A DNA stretch of 64,000 bases from NCBI RefSeq assembly GCF_913777995.1, contig NZ_CAJYVE010000008.1, positions 1 through 64,000 on the forward strand. The letters are read 5' to 3'. The notes beneath the pieces were generated by a model. That model was not told the origin of the DNA. It ran no database searches and was given only the letters and a program-made list of their open reading frames with translations. The DNA comes from an uncultured Pseudomonas sp. (GTDB taxonomy: Bacteria > Pseudomonadota > Gammaproteobacteria > Pseudomonadales > Pseudomonadaceae). Positions 40,664 through 49,118 of this stretch are shown here, in pieces (position 1 is the stretch's first letter; each line of letters begins with the position of its first letter). The translations under genes and the position numbers were made by a program.

Positions 40664-40720
40664 ACGCCTCTAGATTTTACTTTGGTGCACACAATGTAAA
40701 AAAATAAATTGTGGAGGCGT
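40664..40720 (+). promoter_or_regulatory. Structured leader hiding the ribosome binding site of a recombinase fragment
   Basis: ACGCCTC (40664) is complementary to GAGGCGT (40714), which contains the GGAGG ribosome binding site of the ATG at 40722. A second stem CACAAT/ATTGTG (40690/40708) stacks directly on it. TTTTAC (40675) and GTAAAA (40696) offer an alternative pairing. The seen pairing predicts reduced initiation unless the fold is opened. Confidence 0.45.
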
Positions 40721-40721
40721 C

Positions 40722-40965
40722 ATGGACGTATCGATGCGCAGACTTGTACCTGCTGACGGCGAGCGATTTGTGGTGCTGTTCGATGGTTCAGGTATGCCTC
40801 TTTACTACTCGGCACGTGCTTCGTGAACGCGGTCAGGTCACTAAAGTATTGGCCCCCGCTGCGGTTCAGGAGAAAGCCTTGAACCCTTATTGGACATTCC
40901 CGGCTCAAGGTGTGTATCGGTGTAGTGACCTCTCGTGCCAAAGCCAGCCTTTATTAGGGCGATAG
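40722..40965 (+). pseudogene. Tyrosine recombinase/phage-type integrase N-terminal remnant, frameshifted
   Basis: The frame from the ATG at 40722 (good GGAGG) reads MDVSMRRLVPADGERFVVLF...PLYY, the start typical of a family of Pseudomonas site-specific recombinases (RRL..ADGER...PLYYP.LF.T...RERG). It stops at 40826. The next expected part, LFTTRHVLRERGQV, is found at once in another frame (about 40799-40845), so a small deletion or frameshift has broken the gene. After about 40860 the similarity ends, and no catalytic domain is left. The family assignment is from memory of its N-terminal pattern. Confidence 0.55.
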
Positions 40966-41320
40966 CTCCTTTTCTACACCGTGCATTAAGGTGCACCTTC
41001 ATACCACAATATCCTCGGAGCGCCTTGCAACGCAACCGTCGCTCAGGGCTGTCCGATCCGCCGCTCGAGACGCGTTTTATGGCCGACTGTTCCAACTTGA
41101 AAATTCGATGTGATTTCCGCCCAGCAGGTGTTTCCAAACCGGGCAACCGATTGCACTGAAACGACACTGGTAGGAGGTGGCCAATGACTACAAGCGGCCT
41201 CTGAATGTGTGGTAGCGTGAGCACATTCCGATAGCTTTGATATGACGGCTTGCACGCGTCAAATTGCGCGGCGTTAGAAGAAGCATGTATTCATCTTGAT
41301 GTCTAAGAAACTGCGGGAGG
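40966..41320. other. Gene-free stretch in the accessory spot
   Basis: No frame here has both a ribosome binding site and a recognisable product. The sequence is of mixed composition and looks like decayed DNA behind the recombinase remnant. An imperfect inverted repeat TGACG/CGTCA occurs near 41243-41260. Confidence 0.5.
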
Positions 41321-41323
41321 TTG

Positions 41324-41506
41324 ATGTTGATCGCGTTTATATTGACAGTGCTTTCTTCAGCAGCGCTTTGGATGGATGCACACACAAATAGGTGTGAAGT
41401 TGAAAAGCGTCCATTAGGAAAGCTCTATTATATTGTTAGAGTTGTGAGTTTGGTGGTGGCTTTGGCTTTGTGGGCATTTGTTACTAAGGTTAATTTTTTT
41501 AGTTGA
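41324..41506 (+). CDS. Possible small membrane protein, AT-rich
   Basis: A frame of about 60 aa with two hydrophobic segments (about residues 1-17 and 38-57) around a polar middle (DAHTNRCEVEKRPLGK). A strong GGGAGG lies at 41315-41320. It is only 3 bases from the ATG at 41324 but 6 from an in-frame TTG at 41327, so the TTG may be the real start. Codon use and base composition are much more AT-rich than the neighbours, which suggests foreign origin. No family recognised; it could be a toxin-like or orphan peptide, but nothing proves it. Confidence 0.4.
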   Translation: MLIAFILTVLSSAALWMDAHTNRCEVEKRPLGKLYYIVRVVSLVVALALWAFVTKVNFFS

Positions 41507-41665
41507 TTTTTTGAAAAAATAATCTTTGCATCCGTTGGGGTTGTTTCGAACGGCGACAGGCAATGATGTGCTGTTTGCTGTAGATTCATCAGATTTTGTA
41601 AACGCTGAAGCGGATAAAAACCGTTATCGGAATGGCTGAAGACGTTATTAAGAAGGGGGGATGAG

Positions 41666-41779
41666 TTAGGGAATCTCTGAAGTAGGCATCGGGCGAAGGC
41701 CATCTGCTTCATCAGGCGGCTCAGCGGTGGAAGTCAGGCATTTTGCCAAATTTGCACGGCTTCTTCAGATAATCCCTAA
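41666..41779. mobile_element. 114-bp inverted-repeat element, likely internally deleted IS5-type sequence (MITE-like)
   Basis: Ends TTAGGGAATCTCTGAAG (41666-41682) and CTTCAGATAATCCCTAA (41763-41779) are inverted repeats with 2 mismatches in 17. On the minus strand the interior carries an ATG frame beginning MKQMAFA, like the start of IS5-family transposases (MKQMTFADAEYAG), which is cut after a few codons by the other end. TA lies at both outer edges. No transposase remains. Confidence 0.5.
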
Positions 41780-41869
41780 GCATACATCTTGGGAACGGCT
41801 TAGGTCGGGCAGTGCTTCTCGACTGAGGCGGCTCTTACAGGCGGTTGCCATCCCCATTCGGGGATGCAT

Positions 41870-41907
41870 GAAAAAGCCCCGCACGGCCAACGCCGGCGGG
41901 GCTTTTT
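41870..41907. terminator. Terminator of the chemoreceptor gene
   Basis: AAAAAGCCCCGC and GCGGGGCTTTTT pair around an inner arm (GGCC..GGCC-like); A-tract and T-tract on both sides make it usable in both directions. It shares AGCCCCGCAC with the ssb terminator. Confidence 0.85.
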
Positions 41908-41925
41908 CTTAGGCAACAGGGCCGG

Positions 41926-43551
41926 TCAGAGTCGGAACTTGGCCACCATCGCGTTGAGTTCCACGGCCAGGCGCGACAGCTCCTGGGCCGAGGCGCTGGT
42001 CTGGTTGGCGCCTGCCGAGGTCTGCATGGCCAGGTCGCGGATGTTCATCAGGTTGCGGTCCACCTCGCGGGCAACCTGCGCCTGTTCTTCGGAGGCGCTG
42101 GCGATCACCAGGTTGCGCTGGTTGATCGAGGCGATGGCTTCGGCGATCAGTTGCAGCGCCTCGCCGGCGGCTTGCGCTACGTCCAGGGTGGTGCCCGCAC
42201 GGTTCTGGCTGGTCTGCATGGCTTCCACGGCGCGTCCGGTGCCGGTCTGGATCGAGCCGATCATCTGCTCGATTTCCTCGGTGGACTCCTGAGTCCGATG
42301 GGCCAGGGCCCGTACTTCGTCGGCGACCACGGCGAAGCCGCGCCCGGCTTCACCGGCACGCGCGGCTTCGATGGCTGCGTTAAGGGCCAGCAGGTTGGTC
42401 TGCCCCGCCACGGTACCGATCACGTCGAGCACCCGGCTGATTTCGTTGGCGCTGCTGGCCAGTTGCTCGATTTCCTGCGCGGTGCCGCTCACGTCCTGCA
42501 CCAGCAGGCGGATGGACATCAGCGCTTCATCGACCTGATCCCGGCCGCTGCGGGTGGTCTGGTCGGCGCCCTTGGAGGCTTCGGCGGTGCTGACCGCATT
42601 GCTGGCGACTTCTTCCACGGCAGCGGTCATCTGGTTCACCGCCGTGGCGGCCTGGTCAATCTCGGCGTTCTGCTGATGCAGGCCTCGACTGGTGTCTTCG
42701 GTCACGCTGTGCAGTTCTTCGGAAGCCGAGGCCAGTTGATCGGAGGAGGCGGCGATCTGGCGCAGCGTCTGGCGCAGATTCTCTTGCATATGGCGTAGCG
42801 CGGTGAGCAGCAGGGCCGGCTCGTCACGGCCCTTGACCTGCACCTCGCGGGTCAGGTCGCCGGTAGCGACCCGCTCGGCGACGGCCACGGCTTCGGCCAG
42901 CGGCACCACGATGCTGCGGGTCAGCAGGGTGGCGATGACGATCAGCGCCAGCACGATGATCGTCAGGCTCAAGGCAATGACCCAGACGGCTTCATGGGAC
43001 AGATCGGTGCTGAGCTGCGAGGCGTTGTCGGCGCCGTCGGAGTTGAAGCGGATCAGGGCGTTGAGCGCTTTGCTGAGTGCGTCGGTGATTTCACCCAGCG
43101 GGCCATTGACCTGCTGGCGGGCCTGTTCCAGCTGACCCGCCAGCACCAGGTCACGAATCTTGCCCTGCTGTTCCAGGTAGCGGGCCTTGGCGTTCAGCAG
43201 TTCGGTATACAGCCGCCTGTCGGTGGCGTCGTAAACGGTGCTTTCATAATCGCCCAGGCCTGCTTCTATCTGCCGGCTGATCTCGTCGACCTTGGCCAGT
43301 GTGGCCCGGCGCTGGGAGGGCTCGTCTTCGAGCAGGCTGCGCATGGTCAGAGCCCTGGCGCGACCAATATTGCTGCCGACATCGCTGAGGTTGACCACCG
43401 ACGGCATCCACATGTTGCGGATTTCGGCGGTGGCGTTGTCCATCCGGCGCGTTTCGTAGAGGGCAATCAGGCCGAGGGCGATGACCAGCAGACCCAGCAT
43501 GGTGAACATGAGGGCGGCCCGGGCGCCGATTTTCATTTCTCGAAACTGCAT
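41926..43551 (-). CDS. Methyl-accepting chemotaxis protein
   Basis: 541 aa inner-membrane chemoreceptor. TM1 at about 11-31, a periplasmic four-helix-bundle-type ligand domain (about 35-185), TM2 at about 188-212, HAMP domain (about 213-265) and the cytoplasmic signalling hairpin with the near-invariant tip ([20 protein letters not shown]). Start at 43551 after AAGGAG. The ligand cannot be read from the sequence. There is no C-terminal CheR-tethering pentapeptide. It stands alone and is divergent from the EAL-domain gene. Confidence 0.93.
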   Translation of the reverse strand: MQFREMKIGARAALMFTMLGLLVIALGLIALYETRRMDNATAEIRNMWMPSVVNLSDVGSNIGRARALTMRSLLEDEPSQRRATLAKVDEISRQIEAGLGDYESTVYDATDRRLYTELLNAKARYLEQQGKIRDLVLAGQLEQARQQVNGPLGEITDALSKALNALIRFNSDGADNASQLSTDLSHEAVWVIALSLTIIVLALIVIATLLTRSIVVPLAEAVAVAERVATGDLTREVQVKGRDEPALLLTALRHMQENLRQTLRQIAASSDQLASASEELHSVTEDTSRGLHQQNAEIDQAATAVNQMTAAVEEVASNAVSTAEASKGADQTTRSGRDQVDEALMSIRLLVQDVSGTAQEIEQLASSANEISRVLDVIGTVAGQTNLLALNAAIEAARAGEAGRGFAVVADEVRALAHRTQESTEEIEQMIGSIQTGTGRAVEAMQTSQNRAGTTLDVAQAAGEALQLIAEAIASINQRNLVIASASEEQAQVAREVDRNLMNIRDLAMQTSAGANQTSASAQELSRLAVELNAMVAKFRL

Positions 43552-43961
43552 GGGAGGCTCCTTGGCCGACGTGGGAGGGGGTATATGGGATCCGACTTCG
43601 ATGATGTCGCTTTAATATCGTTCCTTGGGCGCGCTAAATTTTTGCATGCATTTTTCTTGTAGAAGAGCAGTCATGCGTCCATGTCCCGGCTTTTGGAAAA
43701 AAAGTGGAGCGATACGGGGAACGTTTTGAGCGGGCCGCCGGTCTGGATGATGGCCTATTGCTAGATTTGCTCGCCGCTTCCTGTTGCGCTCCAGCCGCTC
43801 TGGCGCCGCGTTCAACGTCGTGACGCCTTCCCTTGCCGAGAACGCCTGGCAGGCTTGTGGCCGTCATGCTTCATTGAAAATATTGATGATGGCAATAGGG
43901 CATTTATATGAGGCGGCGAGTGTCTCATCCTTAACCAGGTTCTCTTGAAGGGCGTACTGAC
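43552..43961. other. 410-base divergent intergenic region
   Basis: Lies between the chemoreceptor gene (minus) and the EAL-domain gene (plus). I see no convincing gene. The chemoreceptor ribosome binding site is at its left edge. A weak FliA-like -10 (CGATAT on the minus strand near 43618) is not supported by a good -35. Confidence 0.5.
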
Positions 43962-45743
43962 ATGCAAATCGCACCCTTGCCCGACAATGAGCGGGAACGC
44001 CAAGCCAAGGTCTTCGAGCTGTGCGTCGAGCACCTGGACGAACCGGAAGAGTTGCAGGCACTGGTGGCCCTGGCGGGCAATCATTTCGCGGTGCCTATCT
44101 GCCTGGTGTCGATTGTCAGTGAGCATCAGCAGTGGTTCATGGCCAAGACCGGGCTGGATGCGCACTCCACATCCCGCGACGTGTCGTTCTGTGCGCATGC
44201 CATCCACCAGCCCAAGCCCCTGGAAGTGCCGGATGCGCTGCTGGACCCGCGGTTTTTCGACAACCCGCTGGTCACGGGGGCGCCGGGTATCCGTTACTAC
44301 TGCGGTGCGCCCTTGCTGACGGAAAACGGCATTGCGATCGGCAGCCTGTGTGTGATCGATACCGTGCCCCGTCCGCCGATGTCCGAGGCCGAGCGGAGCA
44401 TGCTCACCGGATTCGCCGAGATGGTGATGAAGATTCTTGTCGGCATTCGCCAGCGCAATTTCTTCGATCATCCCACCGGATTGTTGAACCGCTTCAGGCT
44501 GGAATGCGACGTGCTGGAGCGCCTGGCCCGCGGCGAGCGCTTCACGCTCCTGGCCCTGGACATCATGCAGGCCTCGGCGCTCAACGACGTGGTCACGGCC
44601 CTGGGCTACAACTTCGCCCAGGACCTGGTGCTGGAGGTCAAGCAACGTGTCACTGAGCAGCTGGGTTGCGACCTGCAGCTGTACAAGATCAGCCCCACGC
44701 GTTTTAGCGTGATTCTGCCTGAAGGGCAGGATGTCCCACGCCTGAGCGCACGGATGGTCGAGGCGCTGCAGCGCCCGATTTACTGTCATCAGATTCCTGT
44801 GCCCCTGGACCCCGGCATCGGCATTCTGGAAATCTCGCGGCTCGAAGGCGATGGCCGTGATCTGGAGTGGTTGCGCCGTGCGATCGGCGCCGCCGAGGCG
44901 GCTCGCCATGAGCCGGGGCGCTGTGCCTGGTATCAGCCTGATGTGGATGCAGCGCAGCGTCGTGCGTTCATTCTGCTCACCGCACTGGTGCAGGCGCTGC
45001 AAAGTGCAGATCAGCTCAGCCTGCATCTGCAACCGCGCATCGACCTGGACTCCGGCTGCTGTCGTTCGGCCGAGGCCCTGCTGCGCTGGAAGCATCCGGT
45101 GTTGGGCGATATTTCCCCGGCGGAATTCATTCCTCTGGCGGAAAAGACTGCGCTGATCACCGAGATCAGCGCCTGGGTCATGCATGAAGCGCTGCGCATT
45201 CTGGCGCACACCCGTGGCATGGACTTCAGCATCAGCATGAATGTCACCGCCCGCGACCTGGAAAGCTCGCTGTTCATGGACAGCCTGCTGGAGGAACTGC
45301 AGCGCCTGGATATCCATCCCTCGCGCCTGCAACTGGAGTTCACCGAAAGCGTGTTGATCGAGCGCCTGGAAGTGGTTCAGCAGCAACTGCAGCGGGCGCG
45401 TCAGGCCGGTATCGACATCGCCATCGATGATTTCGGCACCGGCTACAGCAACTGGGCCTACCTGAGCCGCATTCCGGCGTCGGTGGTCAAGCTGGACCGT
45501 TCACTGGTGCAGAAGTCGGCCGTGACCGCTCGTGACCGCCTGCTGGTGCAATCACTGGTTTCGCTGGCCACCCGGCTGGGCTATCGGGTGACCGCCGAGG
45601 GTATCGAAACCGCCGAGCTGCTCGAACAGGTCAAGACCTGGGGCTGTTCCGAAGCGCAGGGTTTCTACCTGGGCATGCCCATGACCCTGGCCGCCTTCGA
45701 GCACTGGTACTGCAAGGCCGACCGCGCCAGCTCGGTAGCCTGA
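43962..45743 (+). CDS. GAF - degenerate GGDEF - EAL domain protein, probable c-di-GMP phosphodiesterase
   Basis: 594 aa, no membrane segment. N-terminal GAF domain (about 20-160), GGDEF-like domain (about 170-325) that keeps the opening DHPTGLLNR but has SPTRF at 244-248 instead of GGDEF, so no cyclase activity is expected. The EAL domain (about 335-590) has EALLRW at 371, NVTARDLE, LEFTES, IDDFGTGYS (near 488), KLDRS, AEGIE and the EAQGF glutamine, i.e. the full metal and catalytic set. Predicted to hydrolyse c-di-GMP under control of the GAF sensor; the degenerate GGDEF may bind GTP as regulator. Confidence 0.88.
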   Translation: MQIAPLPDNERERQAKVFELCVEHLDEPEELQALVALAGNHFAVPICLVSIVSEHQQWFMAKTGLDAHSTSRDVSFCAHAIHQPKPLEVPDALLDPRFFDNPLVTGAPGIRYYCGAPLLTENGIAIGSLCVIDTVPRPPMSEAERSMLTGFAEMVMKILVGIRQRNFFDHPTGLLNRFRLECDVLERLARGERFTLLALDIMQASALNDVVTALGYNFAQDLVLEVKQRVTEQLGCDLQLYKISPTRFSVILPEGQDVPRLSARMVEALQRPIYCHQIPVPLDPGIGILEISRLEGDGRDLEWLRRAIGAAEAARHEPGRCAWYQPDVDAAQRRAFILLTALVQALQSADQLSLHLQPRIDLDSGCCRSAEALLRWKHPVLGDISPAEFIPLAEKTALITEISAWVMHEALRILAHTRGMDFSISMNVTARDLESSLFMDSLLEELQRLDIHPSRLQLEFTESVLIERLEVVQQQLQRARQAGIDIAIDDFGTGYSNWAYLSRIPASVVKLDRSLVQKSAVTARDRLLVQSLVSLATRLGYRVTAEGIETAELLEQVKTWGCSEAQGFYLGMPMTLAAFEHWYCKADRASSVA

Positions 45744-45899
45744 ACTTTCGTCGGCACAGCCCGAGTGCACCGAGTTATTCCCATGGACAGGTAAAGAGGC
45801 AAGCGATTTCTTGCCTATCCTGGCGAACTTGCGCGCCCTGGGGGGATCAGTTTCTGGTGAACGATGATCCCTTAGGACACCGGTGGAGGAGCGCGCGGC

Positions 45900-48131
45900 G
45901 TGGTGTGTCAGCTGAGAAACCTGGTCTTGCTGGTGGTGCTGGCGTTTGCCGGCAACCTGTCATTGCAGGCGGCGGAAGTGCCCGCGCTGCCGATGGGCGC
46001 GGCGGCCGACAAGGCCGACGCCAAGCCCGATGACAAGGCCGCTCCCGGCCCTGTGGATAAGAAGCCGGCCACCGAGGCTGACAAGAAGGATCCGCCGCCC
46101 GAGGCCGACAAGCCGGCGGATGAGCAGGGCGCTGCACCGGAAATCCTCGTCGAAGGCGGCCTGCTGGGCGCGCTGAGCGGTAGCATCGATGATGTTCAGC
46201 GAGCACTGAACCTCAATGCTGACCTGCTCGACACCTGGCGCGTACGGGCCGACCGTGCGGCCAGCGAGATCGACCGTCTGGTCAACAAGCCCTCGCCGCG
46301 CACTGCCTGGCAGATGACCGGTGATTTCCTGCTGCTCTCGGTGGTGTGGATCGGCACCTTCGCGCTGCTGTGCGGGGCCGGCAGCTTCGTGGCGCGGCGG
46401 GTGAACCGGCGTTCGTTCATGCGCAGCTGGGAGCGCACCCGGGGGTTGCTCAAGTACCTGCTGCCGTTCACCCTGCCGGCGCTGATCTGCCTGCCGCTGA
46501 CGGTGTACATCAGCCAGTTCGTGCCCAGCTCCCTCGGTCGGGCGCTGGCGCTGTGCTTTGCCTACGCCACCAGCAGTGGCATCTTTTCCACCTCGGTGCT
46601 GCTGTGCGTCATTGTCATGTTCAATGCCGGGCATAAGCGGACCGCGGTGCGCATCCTGCGTCGCTATTGCCCACGGCCGTTGTTCGTCATCGGCTTCCTG
46701 GCGGCGCTGAGCGATGCACTGACCAGCCCGCAGATCGCCCGGCAGATCGGCAGCAACGTCACCACCAGCATCGCCGTATTCACTGGCCTGGTCGCTTCGG
46801 CGGTGTTCTGCGTGCTGGTGATCCGCATGCGCCGGCCGGTCGCACACCTGATTCGTAACCGCGCCTTGAGCAGTCGTACCCGCCAGCCGGCGTTGCAGCA
46901 GTCGCTGAAGATCTTCTCCAACCTGTGGAATCTGCCGATCCTGCTGATGATCCTGGTTTCGGCGGTAAACCTCATCGGTGCTGGCGAAGACAGCCAGCAG
47001 ACGCTGCGCTGCGCGCTGTTCACCACCTTGCTGCTGATTGCCACGGTCTTCATCAGCACCGTGTTCCAGCATCTGTTCAAGCGCCCCAGCGATCAGGTGG
47101 CGCGCAGTGGACACGCCTACAAGGCGCGTCTGATCAGCCTGGTGTATGCCTGCCTGCGCATTGCCCTGGCGGTGACCTTCATCGAAGTGCTGGGGCGCAT
47201 CTGGGGCTTTTCGCTGTTCGAGTTCGCCCAGCGCAATACCCTGGGGCGGGCGATCAGCGATTCGTTGAGCGGCATCGGCCTGATCTTCCTGGTGACCTGG
47301 CTGCTCTGGGTGGTGCTCGACACCGCCATCCAAGAGGCGCTCAAGCCACCGGTCAACCAGCGCCACGGTCGCCAGCCCAGCACCCGGGTCAAGACCATCC
47401 TGCCGCTGTTGCGCAATGCGATCAAAATCATCCTGGTGGTGATCTGCGCCATTACCACCATGGCCAACCTGGGCATCAACGTCGCACCACTGCTGGCCGG
47501 TGCCGGTGTGGTGGGCCTGGCCATCGGTTTCGGTTCGCAGCAGCTGGTCCAGGACGTCATCACCGGGCTGTTCATCATCATCGAAGACACCTTTTCCATC
47601 GGCGACTGGGTGGTGCTCAGCACCGGCCATTCCGGCACCGTGGAAAGCCTGACGATCCGTACCGTACGCCTGCGCGACGGCAAGGGCTTCGTGCACTCGG
47701 TGCCGTTCGGCCAGATCAAGGCCGTGACCAACCAGTCGCGGCAGTTCGCCTACGCGTTCTTCTCGGTGCAGTTCACCTACGACACCGACATCGACGAGGC
47801 GCTGGCGCTGATCCGCGAGACCGGCCAGTCGATCACCGAGGACATCCTGCTCAAGAACAACCTGCAAGGGCCGCTGGAGGTGTTCGGCGTCGACCGTATG
47901 GACCTCAACGGTGTGGTGCTGACCGCGCAGTTCCGGACTTCGTCGGGTGGCCAGTACAGCGTCGGGCGAGCCTTCAACGAGCGCCTCAAGAAGCTTGTCG
48001 ACCAGCACCCCAAGGTGCATTTCGCGCAGACTTATCCACAAGTGGTGATGAACCCAGGCGCCGCGCATCGCAGCCAGGCCGCCGAGGCCGAGGGGCCGCC
48101 AGCGCCAGCGCCGGGCTCCGGTGCGGCGTGA
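45900..48131 (+). CDS. YbiO-type mechanosensitive channel (MscS family)
   Basis: 743 aa, GTG start 9 bases after GGAGGA. Signal peptide (about 1-24), a charged Pro/Lys/Asp-rich periplasmic stretch (about 25-75), then many membrane spans. The MscS pore and beta domain start near residue 526 (LLAGAGVVGLAIGFGSQQLVQD, then IEDTFSIGDWV). The length is that of E. coli YbiO. Protects against osmotic downshock. The C-terminal tail is Ala/Pro-rich. Confidence 0.9.
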   Translation: MVCQLRNLVLLVVLAFAGNLSLQAAEVPALPMGAAADKADAKPDDKAAPGPVDKKPATEADKKDPPPEADKPADEQGAAPEILVEGGLLGALSGSIDDVQRALNLNADLLDTWRVRADRAASEIDRLVNKPSPRTAWQMTGDFLLLSVVWIGTFALLCGAGSFVARRVNRRSFMRSWERTRGLLKYLLPFTLPALICLPLTVYISQFVPSSLGRALALCFAYATSSGIFSTSVLLCVIVMFNAGHKRTAVRILRRYCPRPLFVIGFLAALSDALTSPQIARQIGSNVTTSIAVFTGLVASAVFCVLVIRMRRPVAHLIRNRALSSRTRQPALQQSLKIFSNLWNLPILLMILVSAVNLIGAGEDSQQTLRCALFTTLLLIATVFISTVFQHLFKRPSDQVARSGHAYKARLISLVYACLRIALAVTFIEVLGRIWGFSLFEFAQRNTLGRAISDSLSGIGLIFLVTWLLWVVLDTAIQEALKPPVNQRHGRQPSTRVKTILPLLRNAIKIILVVICAITTMANLGINVAPLLAGAGVVGLAIGFGSQQLVQDVITGLFIIIEDTFSIGDWVVLSTGHSGTVESLTIRTVRLRDGKGFVHSVPFGQIKAVTNQSRQFAYAFFSVQFTYDTDIDEALALIRETGQSITEDILLKNNLQGPLEVFGVDRMDLNGVVLTAQFRTSSGGQYSVGRAFNERLKKLVDQHPKVHFAQTYPQVVMNPGAAHRSQAAEAEGPPAPAPGSGAA

Positions 48132-48233
48132 CGCGCCGGGGCGGGTGTTGGGCCTGGCCGGTCAACGTGATATGTTTGCAGGCGTTTTCAAACCTGATGA
48201 CCTGATCAATCCGATACCGAGCCTGCTGACTCT

Positions 48234-49118
48234 ATGCGAATGCGCCTTATGCTGTTGGGCGGCGGGAATGCCCTCGGGCAGGCGCTGATACGTCTGGGTG
48301 CCGAGGAAGACATCGCGTTCCTCGCACCGCGTCCGCCGCAAGATGGCTGGGACGCAGCCAGCCTCACGCAACTGCTCGACGACACCCGTCCCGATGCCCT
48401 GATCAACCTGGCCTACTACTACGACTGGTTCCAGGCCGAGTCCGTGAGCGAATCGCGCCTGGCGACGCAAGAGCGCTCGGTGGAGCGCTTGGCCGAACTC
48501 TGCCAGCACCACAACATCATCCTCTTGCAGCCTTCCAGCTACCGGGTCTTCGATGGCTCGCGGGCCACCGCCTACAGCGAGAAGGACGATCCGCTACCGC
48601 TCGGTATTCGCGGCCAGGCGCTGTGGCGCATCGAGCAGAGCGTGCGGGCCGCCTGCCCGCAACATGTGCTGGTGCGCTTCGGCTGGTTGCTCGACGACAG
48701 CCGCGACGGTGTGCTCGGGCGTTTCCTGAGCCGTGCCGAACAACCCGAGCCGCTGTTGCTGGCCGATGATCGGCGTGGCAACCCGACACCGGTTGACGAC
48801 GCGGCGCGGGTGCTGCTGTCGGTGCTCAAGCAGCTGGACTGCGAAGCGCCGCTGTGGGGCACCTATCACTACGCGGGCCATGAGGCGACCACCCCGGTGG
48901 CGCTCGGCCAGGCCATCCTCACCGAGGCGCGGCTGCTGCACCCGCTGGCCATCGAGGCGCCCACGCCGCAGGCGCATGCCGCCCGCCCGGATGCCGCAGA
49001 AGAGCCGCAGCATGCGGTGCTGGCCTGCAAGAAAATCCTTCACACCTTCGGGATCAAGCCCCGCGCCTGGCGCGCCGGTCTGCCCATCCTGCTCGACCGG
49101 TACTATCGACATGTCTGA
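48234..49118 (+). CDS. RmlD-like SDR-family protein, possibly catalytically altered
   Basis: 294 aa of the dTDP-4-dehydrorhamnose-reductase type (extended SDR). The nucleotide loop is LLGGGNALGQ. QPSSYRVFDG matches the Ser-containing strand, and VRFGWLLDD is an RmlD hallmark. Where RmlD has Tyr-x3-Lys, this reads LPLGIRGQALWRIE with neither Tyr nor Lys. The 3' end overlaps the epimerase gene by 8 bases, so the two are made together. Substrate unknown; homologue of P. aeruginosa PA4069 by position. Confidence 0.78.
   Translation: MRMRLMLLGGGNALGQALIRLGAEEDIAFLAPRPPQDGWDAASLTQLLDDTRPDALINLAYYYDWFQAESVSESRLATQERSVERLAELCQHHNIILLQPSSYRVFDGSRATAYSEKDDPLPLGIRGQALWRIEQSVRAACPQHVLVRFGWLLDDSRDGVLGRFLSRAEQPEPLLLADDRRGNPTPVDDAARVLLSVLKQLDCEAPLWGTYHYAGHEATTPVALGQAILTEARLLHPLAIEAPTPQAHAARPDAAEEPQHAVLACKKILHTFGIKPRAWRAGLPILLDRYYRHV

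Noticed and set aside
40841..41224. 127-aa minus-strand frame in the accessory spot
   Set aside because: No ribosome binding site and no recognisable domain; crosses the recombinase remnant.
41428..41712. 94-aa minus-strand frame starting MKQMAFA
   Set aside because: Only the first codons look like a transposase; the rest runs through the inverted repeat into unrelated AT-rich DNA. Treated as part of the element remnant.
45960..48068. 702-aa minus-strand frame over the YbiO gene
   Set aside because: Gln/His/Asp-rich mirror of a GC-rich membrane protein gene; no start signal.
48733..49110. Longer start for the epimerase
   Set aside because: The extra residues lie in an alternate frame of the RmlD-like gene; the ATG at 49111 gives a proper Rossmann start.
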